From positions 62,001 to 126,000 of the forward strand of contig JAFKJK010000008.1 of assembly GCA_017306015.1 (NCBI GenBank): a DNA stretch of 64,000 nt. Reading direction: 5' to 3'. Of this stretch, positions 9,285 to 16,450 are shown piece after piece (the stretch's first letter is position 1; each line of letters starts with the position of its first letter). The notes under the pieces were generated by a model, which was given only the letters and a program-made list of their open reading frames with translations, made no database searches and was not told the DNA's origin. The DNA is from Propionibacteriaceae bacterium (GTDB taxonomy: Bacteria; Actinomycetota; Actinomycetes; Propionibacteriales; Propionibacteriaceae). The translations under genes were made by a program, and so were the position numbers.

Positions 9285-9391
9285 GTCGGTGCCCCATGCT
9301 CGGGCTAGGCCTTATGTCTCGTTGACTAGGTCAAACACCGCAGAGGCGACAGGCGACCCGCACCCAGAAGAGGCCATGTCAAGACTCCCGG

Positions 9392-9415
9392 TGCCCCAGC
9401 TAAGCCCGAATTGGG
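9392..9415 (+). repeat. Candidate integrase arm site, left end
   Basis: The segment TGCCCCAGCTAAGCCCGAAT (and the next few bases) closely matches 25357-25381 near the right end, with the shared pattern TGCCCCAG-TAAGCCC-AA-TGG. Similar short repeats placed just inside both ends of an island are typical arm-type binding sites of tyrosine integrases. The assignment is an inference from position and similarity. Confidence 0.4.
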
Positions 9416-9453
9416 GCTGATTTGGGGCAAGCGAAACCCCTAGCCACAGCGAC

Positions 9454-10599
9454 ATGATGGTTCTTGGGCTTCCTGCCGATCAGGAGGTCCCCCTGGGTCA
9501 GGAGGGCCGGTCCTTCGGCAGCATCGAGCGCCGGAGTCGGTACTGCCTTGCGCGTCACGTCGGCCCCGATCGGCAGCGTTAGGACGCGCCGCACCGGTTC
9601 TCGGAGCGAATCGACGCCGAGTTCTGGCTGGGCGAGGTGCACCGCTCGATCGAGCGCCAGGAGTGGCGTCCGCCGGTGAAGGTGAAGGGCAGGCCGGACG
9701 ACCTGGACACCCTGGCCGGCTACGCGCGGCACTGCCTGGCCGAGCGTGAGCTGACCCCGCGGACGCGCGAGGAGTACGGCCGGCTGCTGGAGAAGCTGAT
9801 CGCCCCGACGCTGGGGAGTTACAAGCTGAAGTACCTCGAACCCGACCAGATTCGCCGCTGGTACTCCACGGTGCTCTCGGCGGACCGTCCGGTGCAGCGC
9901 AAGCACGCCTACTCGCTGCTGCGTTCGATCCTGCGCGAGGCCGAGGACGAGGGCCTGATCGACCGCAACCCGTGCCGCGTCCGCAACGCCGGCAAGGTGC
10001 GCCGAACGCGCGACATCGAGCCGGCCACTCCCGCCGAACTCAACAAGCTGCTGGATCTTCCGCCAAAGCAAGGGCTGCCGGTGGTGCTGGCCGGGTGTTG
10101 CGGCCTGAGGTCGGGGGAGGTGCGCGGTCTGCGGCGGCGCGACCTGGACCTGACCGAGGGCGTGGTGCGCGTCCGGCAGGCGGTGACCCGGACGAAGGGC
10201 CAGGTGCACGTCGGCGCTCCGAAGACGGCGGCCGGCAACCGGGACGTCGGCATTCCGCCGCACCTGATCCCGTACCTGGCGAAGTACGTGGCCGCGCTTC
10301 CGGTGACCGGACGCGACGGCTTCCTCTTCCCGGGCGGAGACGGCGTCTCGCCGATGTCGGAGAAGGCTCTGCGCTACGCCTACGGCAAGGCGCGCAAGGT
10401 CATCGGCCGGGAGGATCTGACCTTCCACGACATGCGCCACTCGGCCGCGTCACTGGCTGGCATGACCGGCGCGACAACCGCCGAGCTGAAGGCGATGATG
10501 GGCCACGCGACCGCCGGGATGGTCGAGCGCTACCAGCACGCGACGCGGGCGTCCCGCTCGCGGCTGGCCGAGAACATGAGCAAGCTCGCCGAACTCTGA
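9454..10599 (+). pseudogene. int: Tyrosine-recombinase integrase with an in-frame amber codon
   Basis: Reading from the ATG at 9454 gives a typical actinobacterial phage-type integrase start (FGSIERR..., then a basic GPDRQR strand) up to a TAG at 9580-9582, after which the same frame continues uninterrupted (DAPHRFSERIDAEFWL...) to 10599. The downstream part has the core-binding domain and an intact catalytic set: Arg in CGLRSGEV, HDMRH, GHAT and the nucleophile in ERYQHAT. Either the gene is broken, or translation restarts at the GTG 9637, giving 320 residues without the N-terminal arm-binding domain. A sequencing error at 9580 would also explain it. Confidence 0.8.
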
Positions 10600-10711
10600 G
10601 GCCGGCGCCCGATCAGTGGCTTGGCTGCCGATTGTCCGAACTGCGAAATGGAGAGGCCTCGGGGATCAGCTAGGGCTTGCGGTGCCCATTACGCGGCTTC
10701 GCTCCGTCGAA

Positions 10712-10987
10712 TCACTTCTTGGGGGGTCGACCCGGGTTGCGGTAGGTCAGTTCCTCCGAATTCGAGAGAGCATTGACACCCTCGAACACCTGCCTGCGAC
10801 CGTCCTTGCGACCCTGCTCGTAAACGGCTTCAAGCACCTGCGCGAGCTTCACTCCGTGGTAGAGGTCCATGTCCTCAGTCACGTCTTCGAGCGCCTTCCC
10901 AACCTTTTCACCTGCGTAGACGTTCACAGGATCGACCGTCGGCAGTTTGAGCTCGTGCTTTCGCGGCCCACTTCGTGCAGATCCCAT
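10712..10987 (-). CDS. Hypothetical island protein
   Basis: 91 residues from the ATG at 10987, which is preceded by GGAAGAGAG. The protein is charged and probably cytoplasmic, with a helical middle (VGKALEDVTEDMDLYHGVKLAQVLEAVYEQG) and a basic, proline-rich tail ending PGRPPKK. I do not recognise a family. It lies between the integrase and a second integrase remnant, on the opposite strand. The frame continues upstream to 11203 but that extension has no start context. Confidence 0.55.
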   Translation of the reverse strand: MGSARSGPRKHELKLPTVDPVNVYAGEKVGKALEDVTEDMDLYHGVKLAQVLEAVYEQGRKDGRRQVFEGVNALSNSEELTYRNPGRPPKK

Positions 10988-11137
10988 CGAGGCTCTCTTC
11001 CTACGTCGCGACTGGAATGACTCTCGATTCCTAGCACACTCAACCCCGAGATCGCGTGTGAACGGCGGAACTGCGAGGCCGCTCGCTTGAACCTGGAAGG
11101 GTTGCGAGGTTTGAAGGCCGCAGAAGGCGAAGGGTTT

Positions 11138-11282
11138 CCCCTCCACGACATGCGCCGTGGAGATCGAGCTGAAGGCGATGGTGGGCCACGCCACCCCAGG
11201 CATGGTCGAGCGCTACCAGCACGCGACGCGGGCGTCCCGGTCGCGGCTGGCCGAGAACATGAGCAAGCTCGCCGAGTTTTGA
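11138..11282 (+). pseudogene. Second integrase, 3'-terminal fragment
   Basis: Near-duplicate of the end of the integrase at 9454: the HDMR box is followed by ELKAM, GHAT, VERYQHAT and the same tail ending KLAEF and TGA at 11280. About 40 bases between the HDMR box and the ELKAM segment are missing, which shifts the frame. It differs from the first copy by scattered substitutions, so it derives from a related but different element, not a recent duplication. It marks an earlier integration or deletion event in the island. Confidence 0.8.
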
Positions 11283-11285
11283 CGC

Positions 11286-11525
11286 CTATCGGTTAGCCCA
11301 GGGGTCTCGCGGGTCGTTCCCGACCAGTTCCCGGTCGTGCTGCCAATCCGGATCGGTGGGGCTACTGAACAGCTCGGCGATCTCGTCCCAGCGCCTCCAG
11401 TGGGTGGGTCCCGCCGGCATCAGTCGCGCGCTCGGCCGTCCGGAGACCGTGATCGTGAACTCCTCCCCGGCCTGTGCGCGGCGCACCAGCTCGGCGGCGT
11501 TCTGACGAAACTCCTTCAGGTCCAT
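11286..11525 (-). CDS. Phd/YefM-type antitoxin, partner toxin absent
   Basis: 79 residues from the ATG at 11525, preceded by GAGGAG. The N-terminus (MDLKEFRQNAAELVRRAQAG followed by a FTITVSGRP strand) is the Phd/YefM DNA-binding fold, and the tail (DEIAELF...DRELVGNDPRDPW) resembles VapB-like toxin-binding ends. A PIN or RelE-type toxin gene would be expected directly downstream, but the integrase fragment begins four bases after the stop. It is therefore an orphan or solitary regulator left after a deletion. Confidence 0.8.
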   Translation of the reverse strand: MDLKEFRQNAAELVRRAQAGEEFTITVSGRPSARLMPAGPTHWRRWDEIAELFSSPTDPDWQHDRELVGNDPRDPWANR

Positions 11526-11595
11526 GTGGCTCCTCGCCTCACCGGGTTGCTGTGGACGACCGTACGTGGCTCCAAGGACACCAATGCCCGACCTG

Positions 11596-12081
11596 TCAGC
11601 GTCCGTACACAGGCATGACGGGGATGACCTTCGTGGCGACCTGGATGATCGCGTTGGCCGCATCGATGGCGTCGCTGACCTCGCGGCCGGTTGCGGTTGC
11701 TCCGTCCGGTTCGGGGTAGGCCGAGCTGTTGCGGATCTGTCGCATCCAGCCGAAGGCGCGCACGGCGGGCTGGTTCGGCGGCTCGAGTTGCGCGAGGACC
11801 GCTTCCCGGAGCACGGCGTGGCCGCCTTCGCCATTGCCCGGCCGCAGTCCCTGGTTGACCAGGATGGCGGTGAGGGCTTTGCGGGCGGCGTCGTAGGCGG
11901 CGGTGAACGCGGTGATGGTGTCGTCGGTGGTCGCGAGCACGGCGGCGGACTGGACCGCCTTGCGCGCTTGTTCGAGGAGGACTTGGGCGTGCTGCTCGTT
12001 CGGGGTGACGCGTTCGAGCCGGCCTTGTGTGATGAGCCGATCAATGTCGGCCCGGCCTTGCTCCCATCGGGTGACGGACAT
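11596..12081 (-). CDS. HEPN-domain protein, toxin candidate of an MNT/HEPN pair
   Basis: 161 residues, mostly helical, with the two-helix hairpin typical of HEPN proteins (ALTAILVNQGLR and the 'VRAFGWMRQIRN' helix). The usual RNase signature R-x4-6-H appears altered: the sequence at 114-122 reads R-Q-I-R-N-S-S-A-Y, with Tyr where His is expected. It starts three bases after the stop of the HTH-nucleotidyltransferase gene, so the two form an operon. In known MNT/HEPN systems the nucleotidyltransferase neutralises the HEPN toxin by nucleotide transfer; here the same pairing is inferred from order and domains. Confidence 0.75.
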   Translation of the reverse strand: MSVTRWEQGRADIDRLITQGRLERVTPNEQHAQVLLEQARKAVQSAAVLATTDDTITAFTAAYDAARKALTAILVNQGLRPGNGEGGHAVLREAVLAQLEPPNQPAVRAFGWMRQIRNSSAYPEPDGATATGREVSDAIDAANAIIQVATKVIPVMPVYGR

Positions 12082-12084
12082 GGG

Positions 12085-12681
12085 TCAGGTCCCTTCGACT
12101 TGGTGGAGGTTGTCAATCAGCGTGATGAGGGGACGTTCCTGGACGGTTGCGACGAACGGATCTGTGCCGGCGAGCCAGGTGGCACGATCGACGACAGTGG
12201 CGTTGACCGGCCGACGCAGGGTCGTCGAAGCGTCTTCGGCGAGTTCGTAGAGGTCGGTGCGCGTCGGCTCCCCGACGACGAGGAGGTCAATGTCGGCGGG
12301 GGGTTGCCCAGGTGCGCCGGTTGCCCGTGCCGCCCAGGAGCCGTAGATCGCGGCGTAGTCCACGCCGTCGAGATTCGCCAGGCGTTGGCGCAGCACGTGT
12401 GCCGGCCCGAAGGTGATGGCCAGCAGTGCTGTGAGGGGCTGGGTCGCCGGGTTGTCGGGGTTGGGCGTGACGAGCCGTGACCGGCCCTGGCGGCGTTCGA
12501 GGACGAAGCCGGTGGCGGCGAGCCGGTCGATTTCGCGAAGCACCGTGGTCTCGGGGATGTTGGTGGCTCGGGCGATGTCGACGATGCTGTGCTCGCCGGG
12601 GGTGAGGAAGACCCAAGCGAGGATCTCCCCTTGGGCCTGGGACCGCAGCAGGGGTAGCAGTGCCGGCGCGGGAACCTTCAT
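12085..12681 (-). CDS. Winged-HTH/nucleotidyltransferase (MNT) antitoxin-like protein
   Basis: 198 residues. Residues 1-75 form a winged helix-turn-helix (DIARATNIPETTVLREIDRL with a following RRQGRSRLVTPN wing). Residues 105-140 carry the minimal-nucleotidyltransferase signature: Gly114-Ser115 (YGSWAAR) and the metal-binding pair Asp130-x-Asp132 followed by LLVVG. The fusion suggests that the antitoxin also represses its own operon. A TATACT hexamer lies a few bases upstream of the ATG, within the inverted repeat at 12689. First gene of the pair with the HEPN protein. Confidence 0.85.
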   Translation of the reverse strand: MKVPAPALLPLLRSQAQGEILAWVFLTPGEHSIVDIARATNIPETTVLREIDRLAATGFVLERRQGRSRLVTPNPDNPATQPLTALLAITFGPAHVLRQRLANLDGVDYAAIYGSWAARATGAPGQPPADIDLLVVGEPTRTDLYELAEDASTTLRRPVNATVVDRATWLAGTDPFVATVQERPLITLIDNLHQVEGT

Positions 12682-12688
12682 AAAGTGG

Positions 12689-12717
12689 AGTATATCACCC
12701 GAATCATGCAGGATACT
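12689..12717 (-). promoter_or_regulatory. Promoter and candidate operator of the MNT/HEPN operon
   Basis: Outer arms AGTAT (12689-12693) and ATACT (12713-12717) form an inverted repeat, and read on the minus strand a TATACT -10 hexamer lies at the inner end, seven bases before the ATG at 12681. Overlap of a -10 element with an inverted repeat suits autoregulation by the HTH domain of the first gene. No convincing -35 is visible. Confidence 0.45.
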
Positions 12718-12846
12718 GGGCAGTTGGTTGACGCCAGGGCGTCAGGCCGGGCAGGCGGCACGAGGTGGCAGATCTTCACATCGCTTGGTCCTCCGGTGTC
12801 CGGATCGCGCCCCTTCTGAGGCTTAAGGCTGCGGAAGGAGTTCACC

Positions 12847-13026
12847 ATGGAACAGCAGCGCTACGAGTCCCTGGCCCAGGCGGCCGAGCGGACGGGGATC
12901 AGCCGAAAGACCCTGCGACGCCGGATCGCGTCCGGTCAACTCCCGGTCTTCTCCAGCGGGCGGCGTATCCTCCGCGTCCGTCCCGAGGACGTCGACGCGA
13001 TGCTGCGCCCGTTCTGGCTCGGGTGA
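12847..13026 (+). CDS. xis: Excisionase-like HTH protein
   Basis: 59 residues from an ATG preceded by GGAAGGAG. The sequence (SLAQAAERTGISRKTLRRRIASG, then LPVFSSGRRILRVRPEDVDAML) is a MerR-like/HTH_17 winged helix as found in excisionases and recombination directionality factors. It sits in the same island as the integrase, on the same strand, and would be needed to excise the element. Family members of this size can also be plain DNA-binding regulators. Confidence 0.75.
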   Translation: MEQQRYESLAQAAERTGISRKTLRRRIASGQLPVFSSGRRILRVRPEDVDAMLRPFWLG

Positions 13027-13075
13027 GCGGCCGGGTCAGACCAGTGAAGAGGCCCCCTGCTTCCCCTGTTGGGCC

Positions 13076-13276
13076 TCAGCGCAGCGCCGGGATGAGGAGA
13101 TGAGCGAGCCACCTTCCCGCGACAGCACTCGCCTGCACGAATGCCGGCACCAGCCAGCCTGCTTGGTTGCACCAGTACAGAACCGCGCCAACGGCCAAAG
13201 TGGCGACGACTCCGGGTAGCTGTCTGCGGAAGCGTTGCCTCGATCCTCCACGTCGGCGCTTGGGCGTATGGGTCAT
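13076..13276 (-). CDS. Small membrane protein following the ubiquitin-like operon
   Basis: 66 residues. A strongly basic N-terminus (KRRRGGSRQRFRRQ) precedes a hydrophobic region of about 40 residues that could form one or two spans (LPGVVATLAVGAVLYW, then AGWLVPAFVQASAVAGRWLAHLLIPAL). The ATG comes 13 bases after the stop of the DUF6527 gene on the same strand, so it may be the last gene of that operon. The ribosome-binding site is weak. No family recognised; it could encode a membrane target or effector for the system, but that is speculation. Confidence 0.5.
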   Translation of the reverse strand: MTHTPKRRRGGSRQRFRRQLPGVVATLAVGAVLYWCNQAGWLVPAFVQASAVAGRWLAHLLIPALR

Positions 13277-13289
13277 GCGAATCGTGCTT

Positions 13290-13685
13290 TCATGTGAGGT
13301 TAGGTGTAGTCGGTTCTCCTGGATAGGAGCGTGTATTGGGTCTCACCAGCCGTTCTTTCTCGAGGGCGCGCGCGTCGCGCTGCTGCGCAGCCCTCGCCTG
13401 CGCCGGGCTGAGTCTTCGCTGCCAGTCGACTCGTCCCCTGACGATGAAATAGTGGGACCTGCAAGGGAGGCCACTGGCGTGGACCGAGGGATGTAGGGAA
13501 ATCTCTCCGTCGAAGGTGATTCGCCATCGTGCCGGGGAGAGCTTCGTGACTACTCCATTCCCGCAGCCACATGGGCACAAGTGACTGCCGGTCGAGTACT
13601 TGATCGAGATGTACAAGACCGACGGTTGCATGGGAGTCGGGAAGGTATCCACGAACTGTGCGACGAAATGGATGTCATTGCTCAC
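13290..13685 (-). CDS. DUF6527-family protein of the ubiquitin-like operon
   Basis: 131 residues from the GTG at 13685, which has GAGGTG upstream; an ATG at 13697 is an alternative. The pattern LEP-like 'PSVLYISIKYSTGSHLCPCG', the Cys cluster C37-x-C39-x-C41, the FDGEISLHPS strand and the C75-x-x-H78 pair (LPCRSHYF) match my memory of DUF6527 proteins, which accompany bacterial E1-like and ubiquitin-like genes. The Cys/His set suggests a bound metal; a processing or deconjugating role is plausible from context. The start overlaps the end of the E1-like gene by 11 bases. Confidence 0.8.
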   Translation of the reverse strand: MSNDIHFVAQFVDTFPTPMQPSVLYISIKYSTGSHLCPCGCGNGVVTKLSPARWRITFDGEISLHPSVHASGLPCRSHYFIVRGRVDWQRRLSPAQARAAQQRDARALEKERLVRPNTRSYPGEPTTPNLT

Positions 13686-14844
13686 TGGGCACCTCATTGC
13701 GAATCTCGTTCGCGAAGAGCTTGTATACCGTCTCGGTGATCGGGCTGTGAGTCGCGTAGATGCCGAGGTAACGCTTCCACTGAATGGTAGCCAGGGTTGC
13801 GTTGAGGCAGTTGAGGTCGGCTACTTGGATGTTGGAGTGATAGTCGTCCTCCCCGACCGCGACGGGCGTGGAGGTTGGAAGCTCGGCTTGCCCCGAGGGC
13901 CAGAACGACACCACCTTCATCAGCCCGGTGAGACGACCTTCGACCTGCCGGAAGCTCATGCCGACGTCGACGAAGGGGACCTGATGGTCGCGAAGCCAAG
14001 TCATGATGGCGGACCGTTCCGGCGCATCAGCGGCGGCAAGGAAGGCGAATGTGGTGCCATTCAGGGCGTCTAGCGTCTCCGCAGTTAGCGCATAAGGGTG
14101 CGGTTTGATGCCAAGATGCATCCGAGAGTACTGCTTAGCGAAGTACTCGGCCTTGTTGTGTCCTACGTCCAGATCAGCGCCGGCCGCCGCACCGGGAGCC
14201 CTGAAGGCGTTGTGGGACTGAAGTGTGTCGCCGTCGAACAACCAGATCCGATCAACCCAAGTCTTGGACACTTGATCGAGGATGTAGCTTCCGGTTCCAC
14301 CGACACCGATTATCGCGACCGTGTGGCCCCGATAGAGGTTATTGAGGGCCGTGAGGCCGGCTCGAGTCGTGTTGGTGTCCCGGTAGGCAAGGGGAAGGTC
14401 ATCGTCCGTCTGCTGAAATGTGGCGCCGGGTGTCGCCGACACCGTTGGATCTATCTCTTGCGCAGGTCCTTGAACGATCCGCACATAGCGCGTGACCTTC
14501 TCGTAGATGCTGGAGTAGTTGCCACTCGGCGGCTTGAAGGAGAGCATGTACTGCGCTTGCGTTCCATCGCCGAGGTCGCGCGGACTCCATGTGCCAAGTG
14601 CTCCACCCTGTTCGTCGACCGGGGCCTCGCCTGAGAACCAGATGGTGTGGTTGCCGGTTACGTCGGCGACAGGGTGGATCGAGTCGTTTACAGGCAGCGC
14701 GAGTCGACCGTCCGCGTGGATGCCGTCAGCGGCAAGATACGGAACGTTGTTCACGATGAGGTACCCGTGGCAGAGTTCCAGGCGGAACCCGTCCCCGAGG
14801 AGCCGCTCGATCGGGTCGTCAGGATCGATTGGCAGGCTCGACAT
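13675..14844 (-). CDS. ThiF-family E1-like enzyme with N-terminal DUF6791-type domain
   Basis: 389 residues. Residues 1-165 match the DUF6791-type region seen before bacterial ThiF domains (a GYLIVNNVPYL strand and 'FSGEAP'). Residues 172-380 form the adenylation fold: nucleotide loop IIGVGGTGSY (178-187), FDGD (203-206), the arginine of NAFR (215) and FVDVG (291-295). It should activate the C-terminus of a ubiquitin-like protein with ATP. The only cysteines are 25 and 346, so Cys346 is the candidate catalytic thiol if one is used. The gene overlaps the multiubiquitin-like gene upstream and the DUF6527 gene downstream. Confidence 0.87.
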   Translation of the reverse strand: MSSLPIDPDDPIERLLGDGFRLELCHGYLIVNNVPYLAADGIHADGRLALPVNDSIHPVADVTGNHTIWFSGEAPVDEQGGALGTWSPRDLGDGTQAQYMLSFKPPSGNYSSIYEKVTRYVRIVQGPAQEIDPTVSATPGATFQQTDDDLPLAYRDTNTTRAGLTALNNLYRGHTVAIIGVGGTGSYILDQVSKTWVDRIWLFDGDTLQSHNAFRAPGAAAGADLDVGHNKAEYFAKQYSRMHLGIKPHPYALTAETLDALNGTTFAFLAAADAPERSAIMTWLRDHQVPFVDVGMSFRQVEGRLTGLMKVVSFWPSGQAELPTSTPVAVGEDDYHSNIQVADLNCLNATLATIQWKRYLGIYATHSPITETVYKLFANEIRNEVPSEQ

Positions 14845-15076
14845 CGAAGACCATCCCTTCCTTCACCGGAACGGAGTGGCCCTTCCGCAGTGGCTTGTCG
14901 GGGCCTTCGCCCTTGCTGTACTCCACGGTGGTGCCTGCCGGGTCGTACGCCTGGCCCGGGAAGGCGAGCTCAAGCACCTGCTCAAAGCTGATCTTGTGCT
15001 CGGCCCAAGCGTGAGGCTGAGTGTTGACGATGATGGTGACGGGCTGGTGTCGGGCTTCGGTGTTGGTTGAGGTCAT
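14819..15076 (-). CDS. Multiubiquitin-domain (ubiquitin-like) protein
   Basis: 85 residues from the ATG at 15076, preceded by CAGGAG. The sequence TIIVNTQPHAW, then ISFEQVLELAFPG, GTTVEYSKG and GMVFDVEP follows the beta-grasp layout of the bacterial 'multiubiquitin' domain. Only one copy is present, although the name comes from proteins with several. The C-terminus ends ANRS and not in a Gly-Gly, so conjugation, if it occurs, must use another end or require trimming. First gene of the operon, overlapping the E1-like gene by 26 bases. Confidence 0.85.
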   Translation of the reverse strand: MTSTNTEARHQPVTIIVNTQPHAWAEHKISFEQVLELAFPGQAYDPAGTTVEYSKGEGPDKPLRKGHSVPVKEGMVFDVEPANRS

Positions 15077-15107
15077 GTCCTGCTCCTGTCTGGCATGGAT
15101 GGTGGGT

Positions 15108-15163
15108 GTGCATCGAAGTCGATGCACTGAGTCGATCTTAGAACATCCTGCGTCGGTTATCAA
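15108..15163 (-). promoter_or_regulatory. Promoter and palindromic operator of the ubiquitin-like operon
   Basis: Reading the minus strand, TTGATA (15163-15158) and TAAGAT (15140-15135) are separated by exactly 17 bases, a near-ideal housekeeping promoter. A perfect inverted repeat, arms GTGCATCGA (15108-15116) and TCGATGCAC (15119-15127) with a two-base spacer, begins at the predicted transcription start. A repressor bound there would block initiation. The divergent XRE gene at 15237 is the obvious candidate repressor. Two TGCGTCG words at 15149 and 15168 on the XRE side may be further half-sites. Confidence 0.7.
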
Positions 15164-15236
15164 ACACTGCGTCGAAAGTGGCACACTGGTCCTCGTCACC
15201 CCGCGGTCGCTTCGTACGGCAAGGTAGAGGAGAGGT

Positions 15237-15608
15237 ATGACAACCAAGGTGGACGTCGGCGGTCTGTACGCCGCGCTTGATGCTGAGAGGGACGCCCGGG
15301 GTGTCTCGTGGCGCCAGTTGGCGAAGGAGATCGGCGTCAGTCCCTCGATGCTCTCTCGTCTGGGAAACGGTCAGCGCCCGGATGCCGACGGATTTGCGAC
15401 CTTAGTTCGTTGGCTCAATATGAGCGCGGAGGCCTTCATGATCGAGGAGGGGGTCGAGCGCCCAGGTACGGAGCCGGACCTCGTCGCGCAACTCGCACCG
15501 CTGCTCCGCGCACGCCAAGACCTCGACGACAAGGACGTCGACTACCTTGAAGAGGTGATCCGAGCGACTCTCAGGCACGTGCAGGCTTCGCGGGGGGCGT
15601 CCGATTGA
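15237..15608 (+). CDS. XRE-family transcriptional regulator
   Basis: 123 residues with a Cro/CI-type helix-turn-helix near residues 20-55 (SWRQLAKEIGVSPSMLSRLGNG) and a C-terminal acidic helical segment (LDDKDVDYLEEVIRATLRHV). Preceded by GGAGAGG. It is divergent from the ubiquitin-like operon and followed after one base by an ImmA/IrrE-type protease, the arrangement in which the protease cleaves the repressor to induce neighbouring genes. Most likely it represses both directions from the 15077-15236 region. Confidence 0.9.
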   Translation: MTTKVDVGGLYAALDAERDARGVSWRQLAKEIGVSPSMLSRLGNGQRPDADGFATLVRWLNMSAEAFMIEEGVERPGTEPDLVAQLAPLLRARQDLDDKDVDYLEEVIRATLRHVQASRGASD

Positions 15609-15609
15609 C

Positions 15610-16188
15610 GTGGCCGTGAAGATCAACAAAGCGGCATGCAAACGCCTTGCTGCTGAAGCGCGCTCTGAGCTCGGCCTGCGGCCGATGCAACCCCTCAACC
15701 CGGCGGAACTGGCCGAGCTTTATGGCATTTCCGTGTTCGCGCTGAAGGACCTTCCGGTCCGCTCGGAGGTGCGTCAGTACTTCTCACTTACGAGAATCGA
15801 AGTCTTCTCGGGTGCTCTGGTGCCTGTCGGGTCTGGGGTCGTGATCATCGAAAACGATTCCCATGACCCCGCCCGTCGGCGTTCGACAATGGGACACGAA
15901 CTTGCCCACGTTCTCTGCGAACACCAGTTCTCGGCGAGCTTGGTGAACGAACGTGGATGTCGGGTGGTCGATTCGCTCCAGGAATCAGAAGCAGCCGAGG
16001 TCGGCGGCGAGCTACTGATTCCGTTTGAGGCTGCCAAGACGCTCGCGAGGCGCGGTGCCACCGATGAAGATGTGGCCAAGCAGTTCGGGGTGAGCCTGGC
16101 ATTTGCCAGATGGCGGATGGACGCCACAGGGGCGCGGATCATTGCGCGCCGACAGGCCGCCGCCTACGGCAGGCTAAGAAGGGCGTAG
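15610..16188 (+). CDS. ImmA/IrrE-family metallo-endopeptidase
   Basis: 192 residues. The gluzincin motif HELAH is at 96-100 (MGHELAHVLCEH) and the downstream acidic helix (ESEAAEVGGELLIP) supplies the likely third metal ligand and the EANxFA-like family feature in altered form. It starts one base after the XRE stop, so the two are translated together. Members of this family (ImmA of ICEBs1, IrrE/PprI of Deinococcus) cleave their cognate XRE repressors after a signal. The same role is inferred here from the gene pair. Confidence 0.9.
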   Translation: MAVKINKAACKRLAAEARSELGLRPMQPLNPAELAELYGISVFALKDLPVRSEVRQYFSLTRIEVFSGALVPVGSGVVIIENDSHDPARRRSTMGHELAHVLCEHQFSASLVNERGCRVVDSLQESEAAEVGGELLIPFEAAKTLARRGATDEDVAKQFGVSLAFARWRMDATGARIIARRQAAAYGRLRRA

Positions 16189-16450
16189 GGGTAAGCCCAC
16201 CCGCACTGGCCGGAATGTCGCCGTGCGTTCCGTTGACCCCTGGCGGGAGTCGCGCAGGCCGGGACGGGCCCGAAGTGGAACCGCGCGGGTGCTTGTGGAA
16301 TGCCCCAACGCGCGGCCCAGGGGTGGCCGTGGGCTCGAACAACCCACCACCCGGCTCCGCGACTGATCTGCGTCCGCGATGGACACCACCCGTCAGGCGG
16401 CGCAGCAGCGCTTTGGCCGCAACTGAGCGACTCACGTTGGGGGAGCGCGC

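Noticed and set aside
16189..16450. Possible small gene between the ImmA gene and the zinc-ribbon gene
   Set aside because: Frames present are short, lack start context and recognisable features.
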